This document shows positions 45,013 to 59,201 of a stretch of 64,000 bases of DNA, one piece after another. The position numbers were made by a program, and so were the translations under genes. The stretch comes from Chamaecyparis obtusa (Eukaryota; Streptophyta; Pinopsida; Cupressales; Cupressaceae): assembly GCA_027943335.1 (NCBI GenBank), contig BSBK01006377.1:1683060-1747059 (forward strand), given 5' to 3'. The notes under the pieces were generated by a model. The model was given only the letters and a program-made list of their open reading frames with translations, did not search any database and was not told the DNA's origin. Numbering within the stretch: the first letter of the stretch is position 1; each line of letters begins with the position of its first letter.

Positions 45013-45741
45013 TTAAGCCCCCACTTTAGCAAGAGTATGGACTCAATGAAAACTCTTGGTAAAGTAGATCATAATGAAAAGATAATCTTAGCGTAATCAA
45101 AGGGACAAAGAGAAATCTCAAGCCCCCAGGGACTCAATTCTTCATCAACTCCAAGATCACACTAAGAGAGACATCTCTAGAGAGAGAGAGAGAGAGATTA
45201 TCTCACCCAATGAGAACTTATGTCCCATTGTGAACCACACAAGGAAATGACGCTACTGGAAAGATGGAATTGAACCGCCTAGTGAATGTGGCTACTCACT
45301 AGTCAACCCATCAAGGATTCACCCTTAGGAATATTCTATTCCGTAAGAGCATAACCAAAAGCAAAAGAGATCCAATCTTAAGGACACCTCCGACCTTAAG
45401 GGATCAAAAAAATTGAAATTGGCGGGATCAAGAGATCCTAATATATAAATCCATGCTTTAAGGATTAGTCACTAATCCAAAAAGGGAGAAAAGTATCTTG
45501 AAAAACAATATAGTTGTATCGAGAAGTGTGTGTGTACAATAGGTGAGCAAAGTGTATGCCCCCATGTTAAAGTCATTGCTAACACTTTAATAGGAGCAAT
45601 GGCTTTAATAGAAACATAAGCAACTCCAATAATTATGTTTCCACTATGAGATGCCCCCAGATGAAGACAAATCAAGGGAAATACCACATAAAAATACAGA
45701 GAACACAGAAGGGATCTACCTACCGTGGGGTTAGCACGACC

Positions 45742-45873
<132 letters not shown>

Positions 45874-46294
45874 ATTATTACAAATGAATTGAAATCATTC
45901 TCCAAAGAAAGCAGAACTACAATCACAAAAGAGGAAAGATCACATAAGATATACGAAGAAGAATCTTTTCAGATGATGACATAGAGACCAAAAAGAATCA
46001 GTGCTACCACGTCTCGAATCCAAGCAAATTACATTAGGAAACATGCATGAACAATAGCACATTTACAACATAACATGAAACAACATATATAAGAATAGAG
46101 ATACATATAGAGGAATTGTACAATAGGTTTGATTCCCTTATCACCTTGCACCAACAGAGTAACAAGGGTCATATAAAAGAATCTAACAATATTTAGCAAA
46201 CACATTATGGGAGAAGCATAATACAACTGGAAAACACACAACAAAGCTACCACGAAGGACAAGTCGATCAAGCATGCTACCTACTCTCCCCATC

Positions 46295-47880
46295 TCATTG
46301 TATATCATTTAGGGAAGGTGGGTAACTCACAAGAGGGACTACATCCAACATAGTAGGAATGATAGCCAGTTCCAAATAAGGATCCTCTTGAGAATCATCA
46401 TGTTCGTTACTAGGTTTAAGCATTAATTGTGATGAAAGCATATTAGGTAAATCAATGTCAATGTCAATAGTCTCATATTCATCATTAACATCATCAGTAT
46501 CATCAAGAGTATCTTCTTCATCTATATTAATCAAAAAAGGATCTAAGATATGAATAGAGTCATCATAATCATGCATCTTAACATCATTAATAATAACCAC
46601 ATTATGTATAGGTTTAGAAGAATTTTGAAGAACATAACTACGAGCTTTAGCATGAGCATGACGCTTCTTATGACATTCATTAGCAAATGGATTCCATTTT
46701 TTTTTACTTGAAATAGGTTGAGAACTAGGAGGAACAACCATAAGATCCTTCACATATTCTTTAGGAAGATTAATAGGATTATAAGGAATAGTAGGAACTT
46801 GATTAATAGAATTAGAAGCCATAGTTAAAGGAGGTATGGAAGGTGTAGGAAAAAGACCATGATTAAGATCCATAGGAGGTACACTTAATTTGAGAATCTT
46901 ACGATGCTTATAGGCTTGATATGAACAGAAAAGATTATCAGGTTGAGGAGGAGATGAATTAGGTAATGAAGGCCACAAGAAATCAAGAGCATCACAATCT
47001 CTAGGCTTAGAAGGTTGATATAAACTATGATTAACCATCTTCACTTCATCATCATGAACAAATTTAAGACATTTATGGATAGGTGAAGCAACAATATGCA
47101 TGGCTTTTAACCATGGTAAACCAAGCTTAACTTGAAACTGATTAGAAGTAGGAACAACAACAAAGGTAGTGTTCACAATTTTTCCACAAAGTTCAACCGA
47201 CAAGTTAATAGAACCAAATGATGGATAAAGAAAACCATTACAAGTTTGAATCCACACATCTGATGTATCATAAGAATAGCGTTGCAAATTTTTCATAAAA
47301 ATATTTTCTTCAGTAGTAACATTAACTAAGGATGTAGGATCAAAAAGACAACCAAGAGTAGGTATCCTGGAAATCCTAGCATAAATGTAAAGGGGACCAT
47401 CAGTAGCTTTAATAGTCTCAGAATCATCAAAGGTAATTGAAAGTTCCCGAGGTCTTTTACGCTTAGGTTGTTGTCGAGATTTAGGTTGAGTTTTTAATTT
47501 AGGCTTAGGTATTGGTTGAAGTTGAGTTTGAACTTGAGGTTGAAGCTGAGGTTGAGGTTGAGGTGGAGATACAGATTGACCAACATGCTCCACTTGATTA
47601 ACAATGTGATTGAGATCATCCATCTTTGAATCATACACAATTTCCATAGAAGATGGTTGAGCAATGGTATTAGTATCATGCGTAGGTAAAGGATTCGTAT
47701 AGATTTGAAGGTTTTGATTAGGAGGAGAGACATATTTGTTCCCACTACCATCAAGATTATCCATAGATAAGGCATTGGAATCAATTAAGTCTTGAACCTT
47801 ATCTTTTAAAGAATAACACTTCTCAGTATCATGACCATTCTAACGGTGATATTGACAAAAGGATTTAGGATCAAAAGATT
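46295..47880 (-). pseudogene. Zinc-knuckle and protease-like region of the gag-only element
   Basis: The minus-strand translation starts with CQYHR.NGHDTEKCYSLKDK (near 47,865-47,800), the CX2HX4GHX4C-like finger seen at the end of gag in some gypsy elements, with one TAG. Frame 47,764-46,295 is then open for 489 codons. It has a Pro/Gln-rich linker (QPQPQLQPQVQ), a basic QPKRKRPRE segment and a retropepsin-like fold. In the latter, GCLFDPTSLVNV is at the active-site position and VKLGLPWLKAMHI resembles the second conserved motif (LGLPWL). DPT replaces the usual DTG or DSG, so activity is doubtful. An acidic C-terminus follows and no RT. Confidence 0.78.
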
Positions 47881-47997
47881 TAGATAAAATTGTAACAGGT
47901 AAAAGAGGTCGAATAGGAGGTAAAGTAATCATATTAGTAGTTAACAAACTATTCATAACATAATGTAAAGATTTTGAAAGAGGAGTAAACATATGAT

Positions 47998-49499
47998 TTA
48001 ATCAAAAAATAGTGGATGCAGAAGTGGCATTGTGAGATGGAACAACAACTTGATCAACAACTGCATTCGCTTGTTTTTGATCTTGACATAATTGTTGAAC
48101 TTTTGAAATTTGTTTGGATTAGGAGTAGCATCACTTTTATCAACTGGAACAAGAGCCATTGGAGTATTGCTCTCAAATTTACTCGTAATTGATAATGATG
48201 AAGCGCTACACAAAGTTGTTGAAAAGAGGTAAATTCAGTAAGTAGAATCTTATCTCTAATATCCTTTTGTAAATTTGAAATAAACATATGTTGAATATCA
48301 ATATCAGGAACAGGATAGGAAATCTAAGCATGCAAATGCTTAAATCTACCAATAAATTCAGTCAATTTTTCCTTAGCACTTTGTTTACAATGCATCAAAT
48401 CAGTCAAAGACACTTGCAGGCCTTTGTTGTTTTGAAATTGTTGAATAAAGGCATTGGAAAGTTTAGGAAATGAATCCATAGAATAAGGAGGCAAGGAAAA
48501 ATACCATTGTAAGGCCTTGTCATGAAAAGTTCTAGCAAATAGTTTGGCTAAAATCCTATGGTCATGAGCATAATCACTACAAAGGATTTGGAATATTTTA
48601 ACATGATGAATGGGGTCTCCTTTTTCGTTGTAATTCTCAAGATGAGGCATATCAACTTGCTTGGGAATAGGTGTATGAATGATATGTATGGACAAAGGGC
48701 TTCCCATGTCACATGTAGGAACACTAAACTTATTTTGAGTTAAGGATGCAAGTTGTTGTTGTAAGGATGAAATAGTTTGAGCCAAATTGATGATTGTTGA
48801 ATCATTAGAGGAAATAGGAGGAGTAGCAACATTAGAAACACTAGGTAAAGTGTAAGAAGCTGCATGAATAGAAGATACAACTGGAGGAACACTAGGAACT
48901 ACAGTTGGAAGTGGATTGGAATAAGTAAAAGGAACATTATGATAAGAAGGTTGTGATTTAGGAAGGGACACAAGAGGAACACTCATAGGAACAGAGGGAA
49001 CTGTCACAGTCACCAAAGAAGGAGTATAGGTAGGAATACTAGGTAAAGGATTAGAAGAAGGTTCTACACTAGTAACAAGAGGAATCAACCCTAAATCTTG
49101 AGCTTCTTGAGCTAAAGGTTTAACATTTGAATGCACAAGGTGAGTAATACCACACAAGAGGTTAATACCTTGATCACTATCACAAAGGACTTTCTTAAGA
49201 GCCTCTATAGCTTGAATAGAATCTTGATTATGGTTTTCTTGAAGAAGCCAATTACCCATTTTATCAAGTTCAGTGGAAAGTTTGTGGACTTGTTCAGGAG
49301 GAACTATTAAAATGTCATCTTCATCATGGGATGAATGAGAAGAGTTATGCTCCATCAAAGGATTGGAATCATGAAGAATTAAATTATCATCCGGGATCCT
49401 AAGGAAAGGAGAAGAAGATTCAGGATCAAAGGCACCCATGATTCTACAACTTCGTCTAACCAGAATGCTATAAGTAGGACTAAAGGTAGTAAAGCTCAT
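47998..49499 (-). pseudogene. Gag of the gag-only element
   Basis: The frame runs from 49,499 (alternative start 49,439, MGAFDPESS) to TAG 48,324. It stays in phase through ISYPVPDIDIQHMFISNLQKD to about 48,190, then shifts frame. The N-terminal half is Ser/Pro/Thr-rich. The core HLENYNEKGDPIHHVKIFQILC, ALQWYFSLPPYSMDSFPKL and SAKEKLTEFIGRFKHL matches the retrotransposon gag (capsid) domain of Ty3/gypsy elements. A 391-codon open stretch suggests recent activity before the TAG and frameshift arose. Confidence 0.85.
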
Positions 49500-49667
49500 A
49501 AACTAATGCAATGCAAATGAACTAAAATAATACAAAATATGTTGATTTTATATGAGATGCAAACACATAAAAGGAATCTAATACATGCAAGATCTAACAC
49601 CATAAAACATAATAAATCATCTAATTCCACCAAAGAAAGGAGAGTAAGTATGTCGGGTTCACCAAAA

Positions 49668-51142
49668 TGAATAATGTTAAATATGGAATGTGTTCACCTT
49701 ATTCAAATATGTGGGAAATATAAGATCAACTACTAAATCCAAATTCCCAAAGGAGAGATCCAAATTGATCAACCAAAAGGTTAATGCACAATTGAATCAA
49801 TCTATGAAGAATATGAATGAAGAAGAAGATCTTATATTTCACTATGAAGAGTATATGCTTTAAATATGAAATAAATGAAACACAAATACTAACCTCAAAA
49901 TAGGGAAGATCTAGAAAATGTTGATTTCTGGAGTCTGTGTGCAATTTTGGGCAATTTTGCAACCTGTTTCAGACTGGAAATGTCGAGGTGAAGAAAACCT
50001 AGAAAAATTGTATCTTTCTGATAGCAGGTAGTCTTTGACCCCGATAAAAGGTCAAAGACTACTTTGGGATTTTGAAGGTCATCCTTGACATTGTTCACAA
50101 ATCTCAGAAGTTCACCGAAAAGGGTATCTAAATCCAATATCAAATCCACAGTTCCGCACCTGTACCTACAAGATAAAGAGGGTTTTTGTTGTTTGGATGG
50201 GGGGTTTGCCTTGGTCAAACCCCAATTTGGAATCAACCTTGAAATTGAATTGAAATTGTAACATGCATAAACAAAGCAAATGGAACTTTTCACCTTGCTT
50301 ATGTTGAAGTCCTTGCAGAGGATTCGAATCATTGAATCCACAAGTAGGGATGCTCCAATGTATGTAGAAGTATGTAGGATGTCTCAAATCAATGGCATTT
50401 GATCTTCAACACCAATCTTGAATGGATCTTTTCATAGGAATAGACTTGGATGAATGTGGAAGGATGGATCTTCAAGGGGGCTCGAAAGAGATTGAATCCT
50501 TCAATGGCTAACAATGGATCTCCTTGATGAATGAATGCTTGAACACTTGAATGCTTGAATGCTTGCTTGAGATGAGATATGAAAACTTGATTAAGAGATT
50601 GATTAAAATGAGAGAGGAAGGCCTCCTTTTATAGTGAACTAGGACACAATCTTCTAGAGGGGCCACCTTGGAGAATTAAATCCCAATTAGGTCCTAACCT
50701 TTAGAAATATACATAGATTATATGCAATTAAGGATTTACCATCCTGAAACCCGAAATGGCCGACCCAGAGGTGGGAAAAAGAATCTCTCCGAAACTTGAT
50801 ATCCAGAGATTAGAAAATCCTAAAATTTAAACCCTGGGTCAAGGATGACGTAGACCCGGCCCTAGGTCAGGGTCAAGGTCATCCCTAACCTAGGTTAGGG
50901 TTTTGATCATCATTGACCCTCAAGGTCATCTTTGACCTTGAAGTCAAAAAACCCAGGACCTCAATCCCGAATGCTAGGAAATGCAAAAAAATAGGTGAAA
51001 ACAAGAACAGAGAACAACAGAATAGGGGGGAAAACTAGATCCATGCAAAGACCTGATCAAGGCACTTAACATGACTCCAGACCACTCACTCTGAGGGCTA
51101 AATGCTCTTAACATGGAAGTGCTTCCATTTTAAGATGATACA
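49668..51142 (-). repeat. 5' LTR of the gag-only element
   Basis: It has the same length (1,475) as the other copy. On the minus strand the LTR ends ATTATTCA and is followed by TTTTGGTGAACCCGACATAC, a plausible primer-binding site beginning at TGGTGAAC (49,664-49,655 region). Confidence 0.92.
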
Positions 51143-51147
51143 CATAT

Positions 51148-52918
51148 TTTATTGTTTCCCCAAGCTAGTTCAATAAAGTCTTCAACCTGTGCGATGAATG
51201 ACTAGTCACAAATAAAATATGGATCAAGCATATTTTTTATGCTTCCCCAATTTTATAGATTGGAAGATATTAGTAATTTTAAGTGTCTGCAGATATCAGT
51301 TGCCCAAGCCTCAGGCCAAATAACCATATCAAACAATTTTCTCCTTCAATCCAAATCCAACTATTGTAATAATAAGTGTTGATGATATGATGGATTCACA
51401 TGGAAAGAGATCACTTGCTCGGTTTAATTGGAAATGCACAATCAATACTTCCTCTCCAATTATGAGAATAAGCACACTCCCAGTCTTTATGATACACTTT
51501 GCCTGATGAAAGCAATGCACACTGCCCCAAGGAGCCCCGTTGTGTTCGTAGTGCTCTCCACTATAGCCTAACAAACATATGCAAGTGTATATCCATTCTT
51601 GATCATATATGACTCTTGAGATTTGTGGATGTGGCTCTTGTTACTCTTTCTAATGAAATCAATCTTTAGGCTGCTAAACACAAGGACCCAATTATCATAA
51701 CGACTAAGTGTTTCACATCATACCCGACACCAAGCTCTCACAAGTTTGTAACATTTCTCCTGGTACTCTCTGTCGACTATCTATTAAGTTGTATGGATAT
51801 GATAGTTGATGACAATTATTTCCTTCGAACTCTAAGACACATGTTTTTCCTAGGTGGTGGCCAATCGACAATGGTGATGTTAAGGAGATAAATCCCATGT
51901 CAATTTTCTCATATGTCGACCCAAGTATTAGAATGAGTCACTACTTAGTCTCCTCAAGCTTGAATGAAATTTTTTGATAGTGATCCTGACGAGAACAATA
52001 CACAATTTTGACTCTTCGCAAGAAGGATAAGTGTGGAATATTTTGAATCATGCTGGAATTTACAATCGTTCCAAATATTATGATTGTTCTCCTAAGTCCC
52101 CTTATGCTCAACTAAGTTCAAGAGTCAACACAAATAAGTCTATCTCTCTAATTACAAATCACTGTATGTATCTTGGATGAATACCCCCTCATCATAATTC
52201 TTTAATAAATTATGTGTATTCCAGTATTCACTCATTAACCTATGTAGAGATGATTGCAAATCATGATATTCCCAATAATGTTTCTCAGAAAAATCACATG
52301 ATACTAATTTTACCGTGAACAATACATATATGAAAATCATGTCTCTTTGCCTTCTATATCAATCAATAATCAACTTTTTTTCATTGTGCTTTTGATTTGC
52401 ATTACTGATCCACATCCACACACTTCACATTTGTCTTAGTACTTGTCAATGGTGCACACTTACAACTCTTTCATTGGACTTGTATGATATGTCTATATTT
52501 AGCAATCCCCATTCACACCCCATCTTATCGGCTTTCAGGCTTCTTAAATGAAATCTATATTGATCGAACAATTAGAACAAATAAAAATTCCAACTATTTT
52601 AAAATTTCTTGGCAAAGTTATAACTGAGGCACACATCGAATACACTTTTCAAATATAATTACCATACATGTTTGATTCTCTGTATTTCCATTTTTGATAA
52701 CCATCAAAACAAAATAACTTACAAATTGAAACCATTTGTAACTTCTCATTACATATAACGACTCAACAGTTGAAACTTGAGACCAAATTAACAAATTAAA
52801 CTTTGAAACACTCGAACAAGAGTTCTGGACACTGGCCACATTCTGTATTTTTATGACTCGGCAAAATAATATGTGTAACTTATATCCTTCCTAAAATTGT
52901 TACTCCTAATTTTGAGGA
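51148..52918. other. Internal sequence of element 3 between nested insertions
   Basis: This 1.8-kb stretch separates the gag-only element from copia element 2. Several weak minus-strand frames exist (51,574-51,329, 51,898-51,713 and 52,340-52,152), but none matches a domain I recognise. It may be badly decayed pol or a non-coding internal region. Confidence 0.35.
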
Positions 52919-52923
52919 TACCA

Positions 52924-54400
52924 TGTTAATATGATTTAGAACAATAGAGAGGGGGGGGGTGAATCAATTGTTATTAGGTCCAGATGTATAAATTAAACTT
53001 TTAAACACTTCAGCAACTCAAATCTAACAACCAAAAGCTACTCGGTCATTACATAATGTATATCAGAAACATATAACAATGTAGTCCACTATCCAACAAT
53101 ATTTGACTTGCAAAACATAGAAATGTTCAAACCAAAACATTCACACAAGTATTAACACTAGGATTTATAGTGAAAACCCAATTTGGGAAAAACCACTTTG
53201 TAATATGTTACTGATATTTTCACTCTTCTGAAGTGGGCTCTATGAAAAGCCAACCCTATCAAAGGTTTACAAACACACTGCTAGGTGTGACCTGGTTAAA
53301 GGATTTCAACCACCCTGTTAGGAGTGCGCCTTGTTAGAGGACTTAAGTACATTCCATTAGAATGCAACCTTGATTAAAGGATTTATACAATGATTTTTAG
53401 GTCAACCTTGATTAAATGATTTAAAATGATACAATGGTTAGAAAGTAACATGAGTGTTTGATCTGAAAACATACAACTCACTTTGCAAATAACAGATCCA
53501 ATTCTTACATATATATGATGGCTTACTAACTGATATCCATTTCCATCTCCATCATTGATCTACTCAGAAATCCCTTCAAGCAATCACAACTCCTTCTCCT
53601 TCAACCTTTTTTTCTTATTTAGTCAATAACAACAACTCCAGCATACTACTTCAACCTCAATCTTAGGTTTCCTTAATACCTCTTTGATAGGTAGATCCAT
53701 CTTTTGCCACTTAATCTCCTCTGTAGATCTTAGGGTTAGGTCAGATTCATCGAATCCTTCCAACATTATGTTCTTCATCCATCCTTTTAGAAACATCTCT
53801 AATCTCTTTATGGAATCACAATAAAACATTTTACTGTGCATTAAATGCTCCATACATTCAATAAATAAAGTCAACATGATTTACATAATCCAAGAATTCA
53901 AACATGTCGGCTAGGAATCTGAATTCTTCCTCAAATGTAAATTACTGACGCTTGGTCAATACCATGTTCAACTCCTCGGTCATCACTGCGTAGTTTGGTC
54001 ATCACTTGAAATTGTTTCCCTCAGCTAATACTATCTTCCTTGGCAATAAACTGATGTTCGGTCAACACTAAATTTACTCAACCTATACTGGCTCGGTCGA
54101 CACTAACATCATTCAACTTAAACTAGATTTCTTCACTTCTTCTCGATTAAGCCTACTAATTTCATCTTGCTTCTCACTTAGACAAACAATACATTATCTT
54201 ATTATTGTGCCACATAATCAAGTACCCATTCAAGTATCAAGATAACTCAACCTTTCTCTAGGTACTATTGTTATCACCCTTGCCATAATCATTCTCAACA
54301 AACAAATAGATATAGTACTTTCTTAGATAGCAACAGTCTTACTAGTTAAGGTTTGACATCAATGATAATACAACAATTGCTTCAATTGCAGTTTCCAACA
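52924..54400 (-). repeat. 3' LTR of copia element 2
   Basis: Minus-strand start TGTTGGAAACTGCAATTG, end ATATTAACA. It is preceded by the purine tract AAAGAGGGTGAT (54,401-54,412). A short frame 53,877-53,623 recurs in the other LTR at 60,158-59,919, showing it is LTR sequence and not a gene. Confidence 0.93.
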
Positions 54401-54887
54401 ATCACCCTCTTTGGCATTGATGGCAACACCATATGGATAACACATGATTGACCTACCAATCCAAAACTTTTCTTTGCATCAGAAACATTTTTAATATCAT
54501 TAGCTTCATTCTTATTCTGAATCACTTAGCCTTGCTTGATTGACCATCCACACAGTAACTTCCATTGAATCTCTTCTATGTTCCTTTCCTATGAATCTCT
54601 CCCTCTTACTTGATCTACCATGAAATCTCACCATGTGTTTTCATCTTAATCATCTCCCTCTTTGACAATAATGCCAAAGAAGCAACTTAGAACATGCATC
54701 TCTCAGATGTAGATGTCATCTTGTTAGTTTAGTAACAATATTTCTCCCTCTGTCATCTTTTCCTATGACTGGTTGTCAGCTTCTCTATACTTTTCATAAC
54801 TCTAGACTACTCCTAAAGTGTGACCTTTTCTGCATCAATTTGTCAGATAATCTTTGCAGCACATTTGATGCAGTGCTCCTAGCTTGA

Positions 54888-56474
54888 CTAGGCAACCTCA
54901 GTGATGGGAAGAACCCCTAATTTTCCTCTCAGATATTCATGAGCTTCCTTAGGTAAGGCTTTGGTGAATATGTATGCTAGTTGTTCCTTTGTATTGACAT
55001 ATTCCATTCTGACCTCTTTATCTTGTACCAATTCCCTCAAGTAATGATACTTGATGGCAATATGTTTGGTCTTTGTGTGCATCACTGGTTTCTTAGATAC
55101 ATTGATAGAACTTGTGTTGCAACAGTAGATGACAACTGGTTTAGTGATTTCTTCTTTCATGCCTATCAACAATTGCTTTATCCATATCAGGTTTGAACAG
55201 TTCACTGTAGTAGCTACATACTTGGCTTCAGCTGTAGATTGGGAAATGTAATTTTGTTTGTTTTTTGTCTAGGAAACTAATCTCTGTCCAAGAAAGAAAG
55301 CTCCACCACTAGTACTCTTTTTATCATCCAAATTTCCTTCCCAATCTGCATCAATATAGACTCTTAGTTCAAATATTTCATGCTTCTTATAGTACAATCC
55401 ATAATCTACAGTCCCTTTCAAATATCTCATTATCCTCTTCACAACCATCATATGAGTTTCCTTAGGATTGGCAGAGAATCTTTCCACAATCCCAACTGCT
55501 AGAGCAATATCTGGTCTACTGTGAATAACATACTGCATCTTTCCAATCATGGAACTATACAAAGTTTGGTTTACTTCAACAACATCATCATTTTTAGACA
55601 ATTTTTGTCTAGTGGCCATGGGAGTACTAACTAGCCTTGAATCCTCCATACCAAAGGTTTTCAGTATCTCTTTAATATATTTAGACTATGTGATGAAAAT
55701 ACCTTTCTCCATCTGATATAATTATAAACCAACAAAGAATTTTATCTCCCCAAACATTGACATTTCAAATTCAGTTTGCATCTCATTTGAAAATTTCTTA
55801 CACAGGGCATCTTGTCCACCAAATATGATATCATCTACAAAAATCTTAGCTAACAAGATTCCTTTACCTTCTTCATCTTTCATGTATAGATTACTGGTGT
55901 CATTTGTCCTTGAGAATCCAATTTGTATCAAGTAATTGTGCAGTCTCTCATACCATGCTCTGGGGGCTTGCTTCAATCCATACAGTGCCTTATTTAGTTT
56001 GCAAACCATGTGTCTCTTGTTTAGATCAACAAATCCTTCAGGTTGTTTAGTGTACACTTCTTCTTCTAATATACTATTGAAAAATGCAGACTTGACATCC
56101 ATTTGGTATACCTTGAAATCTCTGTAGGCAACATATGCAAGTAGAGTTCTTACTCCTTCTAATCTTGCTACAGGGGAAAATGTCTCCCCGTAGTCTATTC
56201 CTTCTTCTTGTGCATAGCCCTTGCATACCAGCCTTGCTTTTTTCCTTGTGATTTGTCCATGTTCATTAAGCTTGTTTCTAAATACCCATTTTATTCCAAT
56301 GACATTTTTGTTTTTTGGTCTCGGCACTAGAGTCCAGGTATTATTCTTTTCTATTTGGTCTATTTCCTCATTCATGGCTTGAATCCAGTCTTCATTTTCT
56401 AATGCCTCCCTTGTTGTCTTAGGCTCGAATTCACACAATAAACATATAGGGTCTCTTAACTTACTTCTGGTCAT
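54888..56474 (-). pseudogene. Reverse transcriptase and RNase H of copia element 2
   Basis: One frame (third phase) starts near 56,474 and runs to 54,888 with three or four stops. It carries [90 protein letters not shown] and the catalytic FVDDIIFGG box (normally YVDD). RNase H follows (YIDADWEGNLDDKKSTSGGA) and the end is YVNTKEQLAYIFTKALPKE, then KLGVLPITEVA. Stops include TAA at 55,722. Otherwise length and motifs are normal for copia pol. Confidence 0.92.
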
Positions 56475-57288
56475 AACTCCAGTTTCTTTGTCTCCAATGA
56501 TTTTTTAGGCTTGTGATGTCTCCTTACATACTGTGCCAAAATAGATTCTTCTTTCTTTTCTCCTTGCTCTTCAAGTTCACCAATAAGATTGTCAGATTCA
56601 GCCTTGGATTGCTCGACAACCTCTTCCTGATACTTGGTAGCATCCTCTTGTCGCTCGACATTTTCTTCCTATCGTTTGGCATTATTTCCCTGATGCTCGA
56701 CATTGCTTACCTAAGACTCTGCATCAGGTGCAAGTGTGTCACTTGCCTCTCCTTCTTCTATATAGAAAAAAGATCTATAATCTTCTAGTTCTCTCTTGCT
56801 TTCCTGTTCATTTTTCTTTGCATATTCATCAACCTTCACATTTACACTTTCCACAATTTTGTTAGTGTTAGAGTTCAAACACTTGTAAGCTTTACTCTTT
56901 ATGGAATAACCTAGGAATATACCCTCGTCACTTTTAGCATCAAACTTTCCATTCCTATTATCTTTTAGTATATAGCATTTTCTCCCAAAAATTCTAAAGT
57001 ATTTTATATTAGGTGCATACCCATGCCATAATTCATAAGGTGTAACATTTGTACCTTTTTTTTTATCTATACTCAGTTTAGGGTATAAACAATTGTACTT
57101 ACAACTTCTTTCCAGTACTTTTGTGCAACATTCTTCTCAATCATTAGTGTTCTTGCACAATCCTTGATAGATCTGTTCCTTCTCTCTGCTATACCATTAT
57201 GTGGAGGTGTTCTAGGTGCAGACATCTATCTCTTGATTCCTCTATCATTGCAGAATAGATTGAACTCATTTGATATGAATTTTCCACC
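56475..57288 (-). pseudogene. Integrase C-terminal and hinge region of copia element 2
   Basis: Between the integrase core (frame 0, stop TGA at 57,289) and RT (other frame) the coding is shifted at least once. Recognisable pieces are the GGKFISNEF continuation of integrase, a segment for YYILKDNRNGKFDAKSDEG-like sequence near 56,950, and a Glu/Ser-rich hinge near 56,600-56,750. The overlapping plus-strand open frame is antisense. Confidence 0.7.
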
Positions 57289-57741
57289 TCAGTCAGATCT
57301 CAGACACTTTAGGTTCCTACCTATCTCCTTTTCAACCTTAGCCAAATACCACTTAAATAACTGAAATGCATCAGATTTTTCTTTTAAAAACATTACAGTC
57401 ATCATTCTAGTGTAATCATCAACAAATAGAATAAAGTATCTAGCACCACAATAGCTTTGTACACCCATAGGTCCACAAAGGTCAATATGAACCAAATCTA
57501 AAACATTTGCAGAAGTAAAAGTCTTGCTCTTGAAACTAGACTTTGTCATCTTACCCAACTGACATTGTTTGCACATTACATTATCAAGTTTCTTCAATCT
57601 CGGCAGTCCTCTCACTTTATTCTTTTTATTAATATCTACCAAATTGTCAAAGTTAACATGACATAGCCTCTTATGCCATAACCATATATCATCAAGTTGT
57701 GCAAACAAACATGTCTCCTTAGATAGGTCTAGATAGAACAA
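57289..57741 (-). pseudogene. Integrase N-terminal and core of copia element 2
   Basis: The open stretch contains WLWHKRLCHVNFDNLVDINK and CKQCQLGKMTKSSF (the HHCC zinc-binding module). The core DLVHIDLCGPMGVQSYCGAR has the first catalytic Asp and FILFVDDYTRMMTVMF the second. It ends at TGA 57,289 after NLKCLRSD, at the place where copia integrase normally reads RGGEF. Confidence 0.92.
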
Positions 57742-57753
57742 ATTACCTCTTGT

Positions 57754-58398
57754 CTATTCTCCACTTAGAATCAGTTCACCAGTGGCATCAAATATTTTAG
57801 CCTTCATGTGATGAAATTCCACTCGGTAACCAGTGGTATTAAGTCGTGCAACACTTAACAGATTATAGTTAAGACCTTCAACCCAATAAGCATTTTCATA
57901 AGTGATCTTATCAGTCAGCTTAATTAATCCTTTACCCTTTACAGGACATGGTGCATCATTACCAAACTTAACACTTCTACCTTTGTAATGATCTAGGGTA
58001 TCAAAATTACTTTTGTCACCAGTCATGTGGTGTGAGAAACCACTATCAATAATCCATTTATCATTTTTGTTCACATAGGATACAAGTGCAGTTTTCTCAT
58101 CTTCATCAGACTCATCTTTCATAGCAACATAGACTACTTCAATTTCAAAATCATCATTATCAGTGTCAGTTTCTTCTTCAACAATATAACAGGATTTCTT
58201 ACCTTTATCTTTGTAGTCCTTGTACCTTCGGTAACCTCTGTTTGTTGTCTTATCTTTGTGCTTGCTATCTCTTTCCTCATCCTTGTCATCCCTATCAGGA
58301 CATCTTGCAACTATATGACCAAATTTTGTACATGAGAAACATATGATAGGGAGTTTACCTTTATACTTGCCTTTTCCTCTTTTCAATACTCTAGCCAT
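57754..58398 (-). pseudogene. Zinc knuckle and protease of copia element 2
   Basis: This is in phase with gag upstream and integrase downstream, bounded by TAA 58,468 and TAG 57,754. It has the intact zinc knuckle CFSCTKFGHIVARC (CX2CX4HX4C), an acidic linker, and the protease active-site region WIIDSGFSHHMTGDKSNF, where Phe replaces the usual Cys after DSG. The pattern continues with YNLLSVARLNTTGY. Confidence 0.9.
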
Positions 58399-58467
58399 AA
58401 GAGCTTCAAGATCCTCTAGTTCTTCATCATAAGTGCCACTATCACTTTCACTCTCACTGATGCATCT

Positions 58468-59067
58468 TTATTTTTCTTTCTTAGACTTATTTAGAACCAT
58501 TTGTGACTTAAATGTAGATTCAACATTAGCAACAGTGAATTTATCATAATTAGAAATCTCAAAAGCAGTAAGCTTACCAACAAGACTTTCTAGTGTAAGA
58601 GCATTACCAGGTTTACATCTAGATTCTTGAATTGCTGAAATTTTGATGGCATAAATAGGACGCAAAGTTCTCAATACTTTTCCAATAACAGTCTCATCAT
58701 CAATAGTCCCATTTGCTTCTCTAATAGAATTTACAACCTCTTTTATCCCACCACAATATTGAGCAATATTCTCACCTTCTTGCATTTTCATTTCATCAAA
58801 TTTACCTCTCAGGCTTTCAGCTTTTGCCCTTAGTACATTCACATCACCACCATAGATGTTTACAAGAGTGTCCCACATTTTCTTTGCATTTGTGCAATAT
58901 TTGATGTCTTCAAATTTAGGATAACTTAAGGCAGATGCAATCTCCAACATTGCTTGGTTGTGTTCTTGTTTAGCTCTCATCTCCTTGATAGTCAAGGGTG
59001 CAGCAGGTGTAACATAGTCATGTTCAACATAATACTTTGATGAGTCACCAATACCAGCTAGATGCAT
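58468..59067 (-). pseudogene. Gag of copia element 2
   Basis: The frame begins MHLAGIGDSSKYYVEHDY (an earlier start is possible, since coding seems to extend upstream to about 59,150). It includes IASALSYPKFEDIKYCTNAKK, MWDTLVNIYGG, EGENIAQYCGGIKEVVNSIR and LRTLRPIYAIKISAI, typical for the UBN2-type copia gag. It ends at TAA 58,468, probably from CAA, before the zinc knuckle. Confidence 0.9.
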
Positions 59068-59201
59068 AGTTTCATCAGACTATGCCATGCAATGAAGTTC
59101 TCTTTATTCAGCTTTGGTACCTCCTTCTTATACATCCTGATCATTTACTTCAAGTACCATTAAACTTGTTCTCCGTAAGCACCAACAACTCTGATACCAA
59201 T

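Noticed and set aside
53623..53877. 84-codon minus-strand frame repeated at 60,158-59,919
   Set aside because: It is present in both LTRs of copia element 2 and so is LTR sequence, not a gene.
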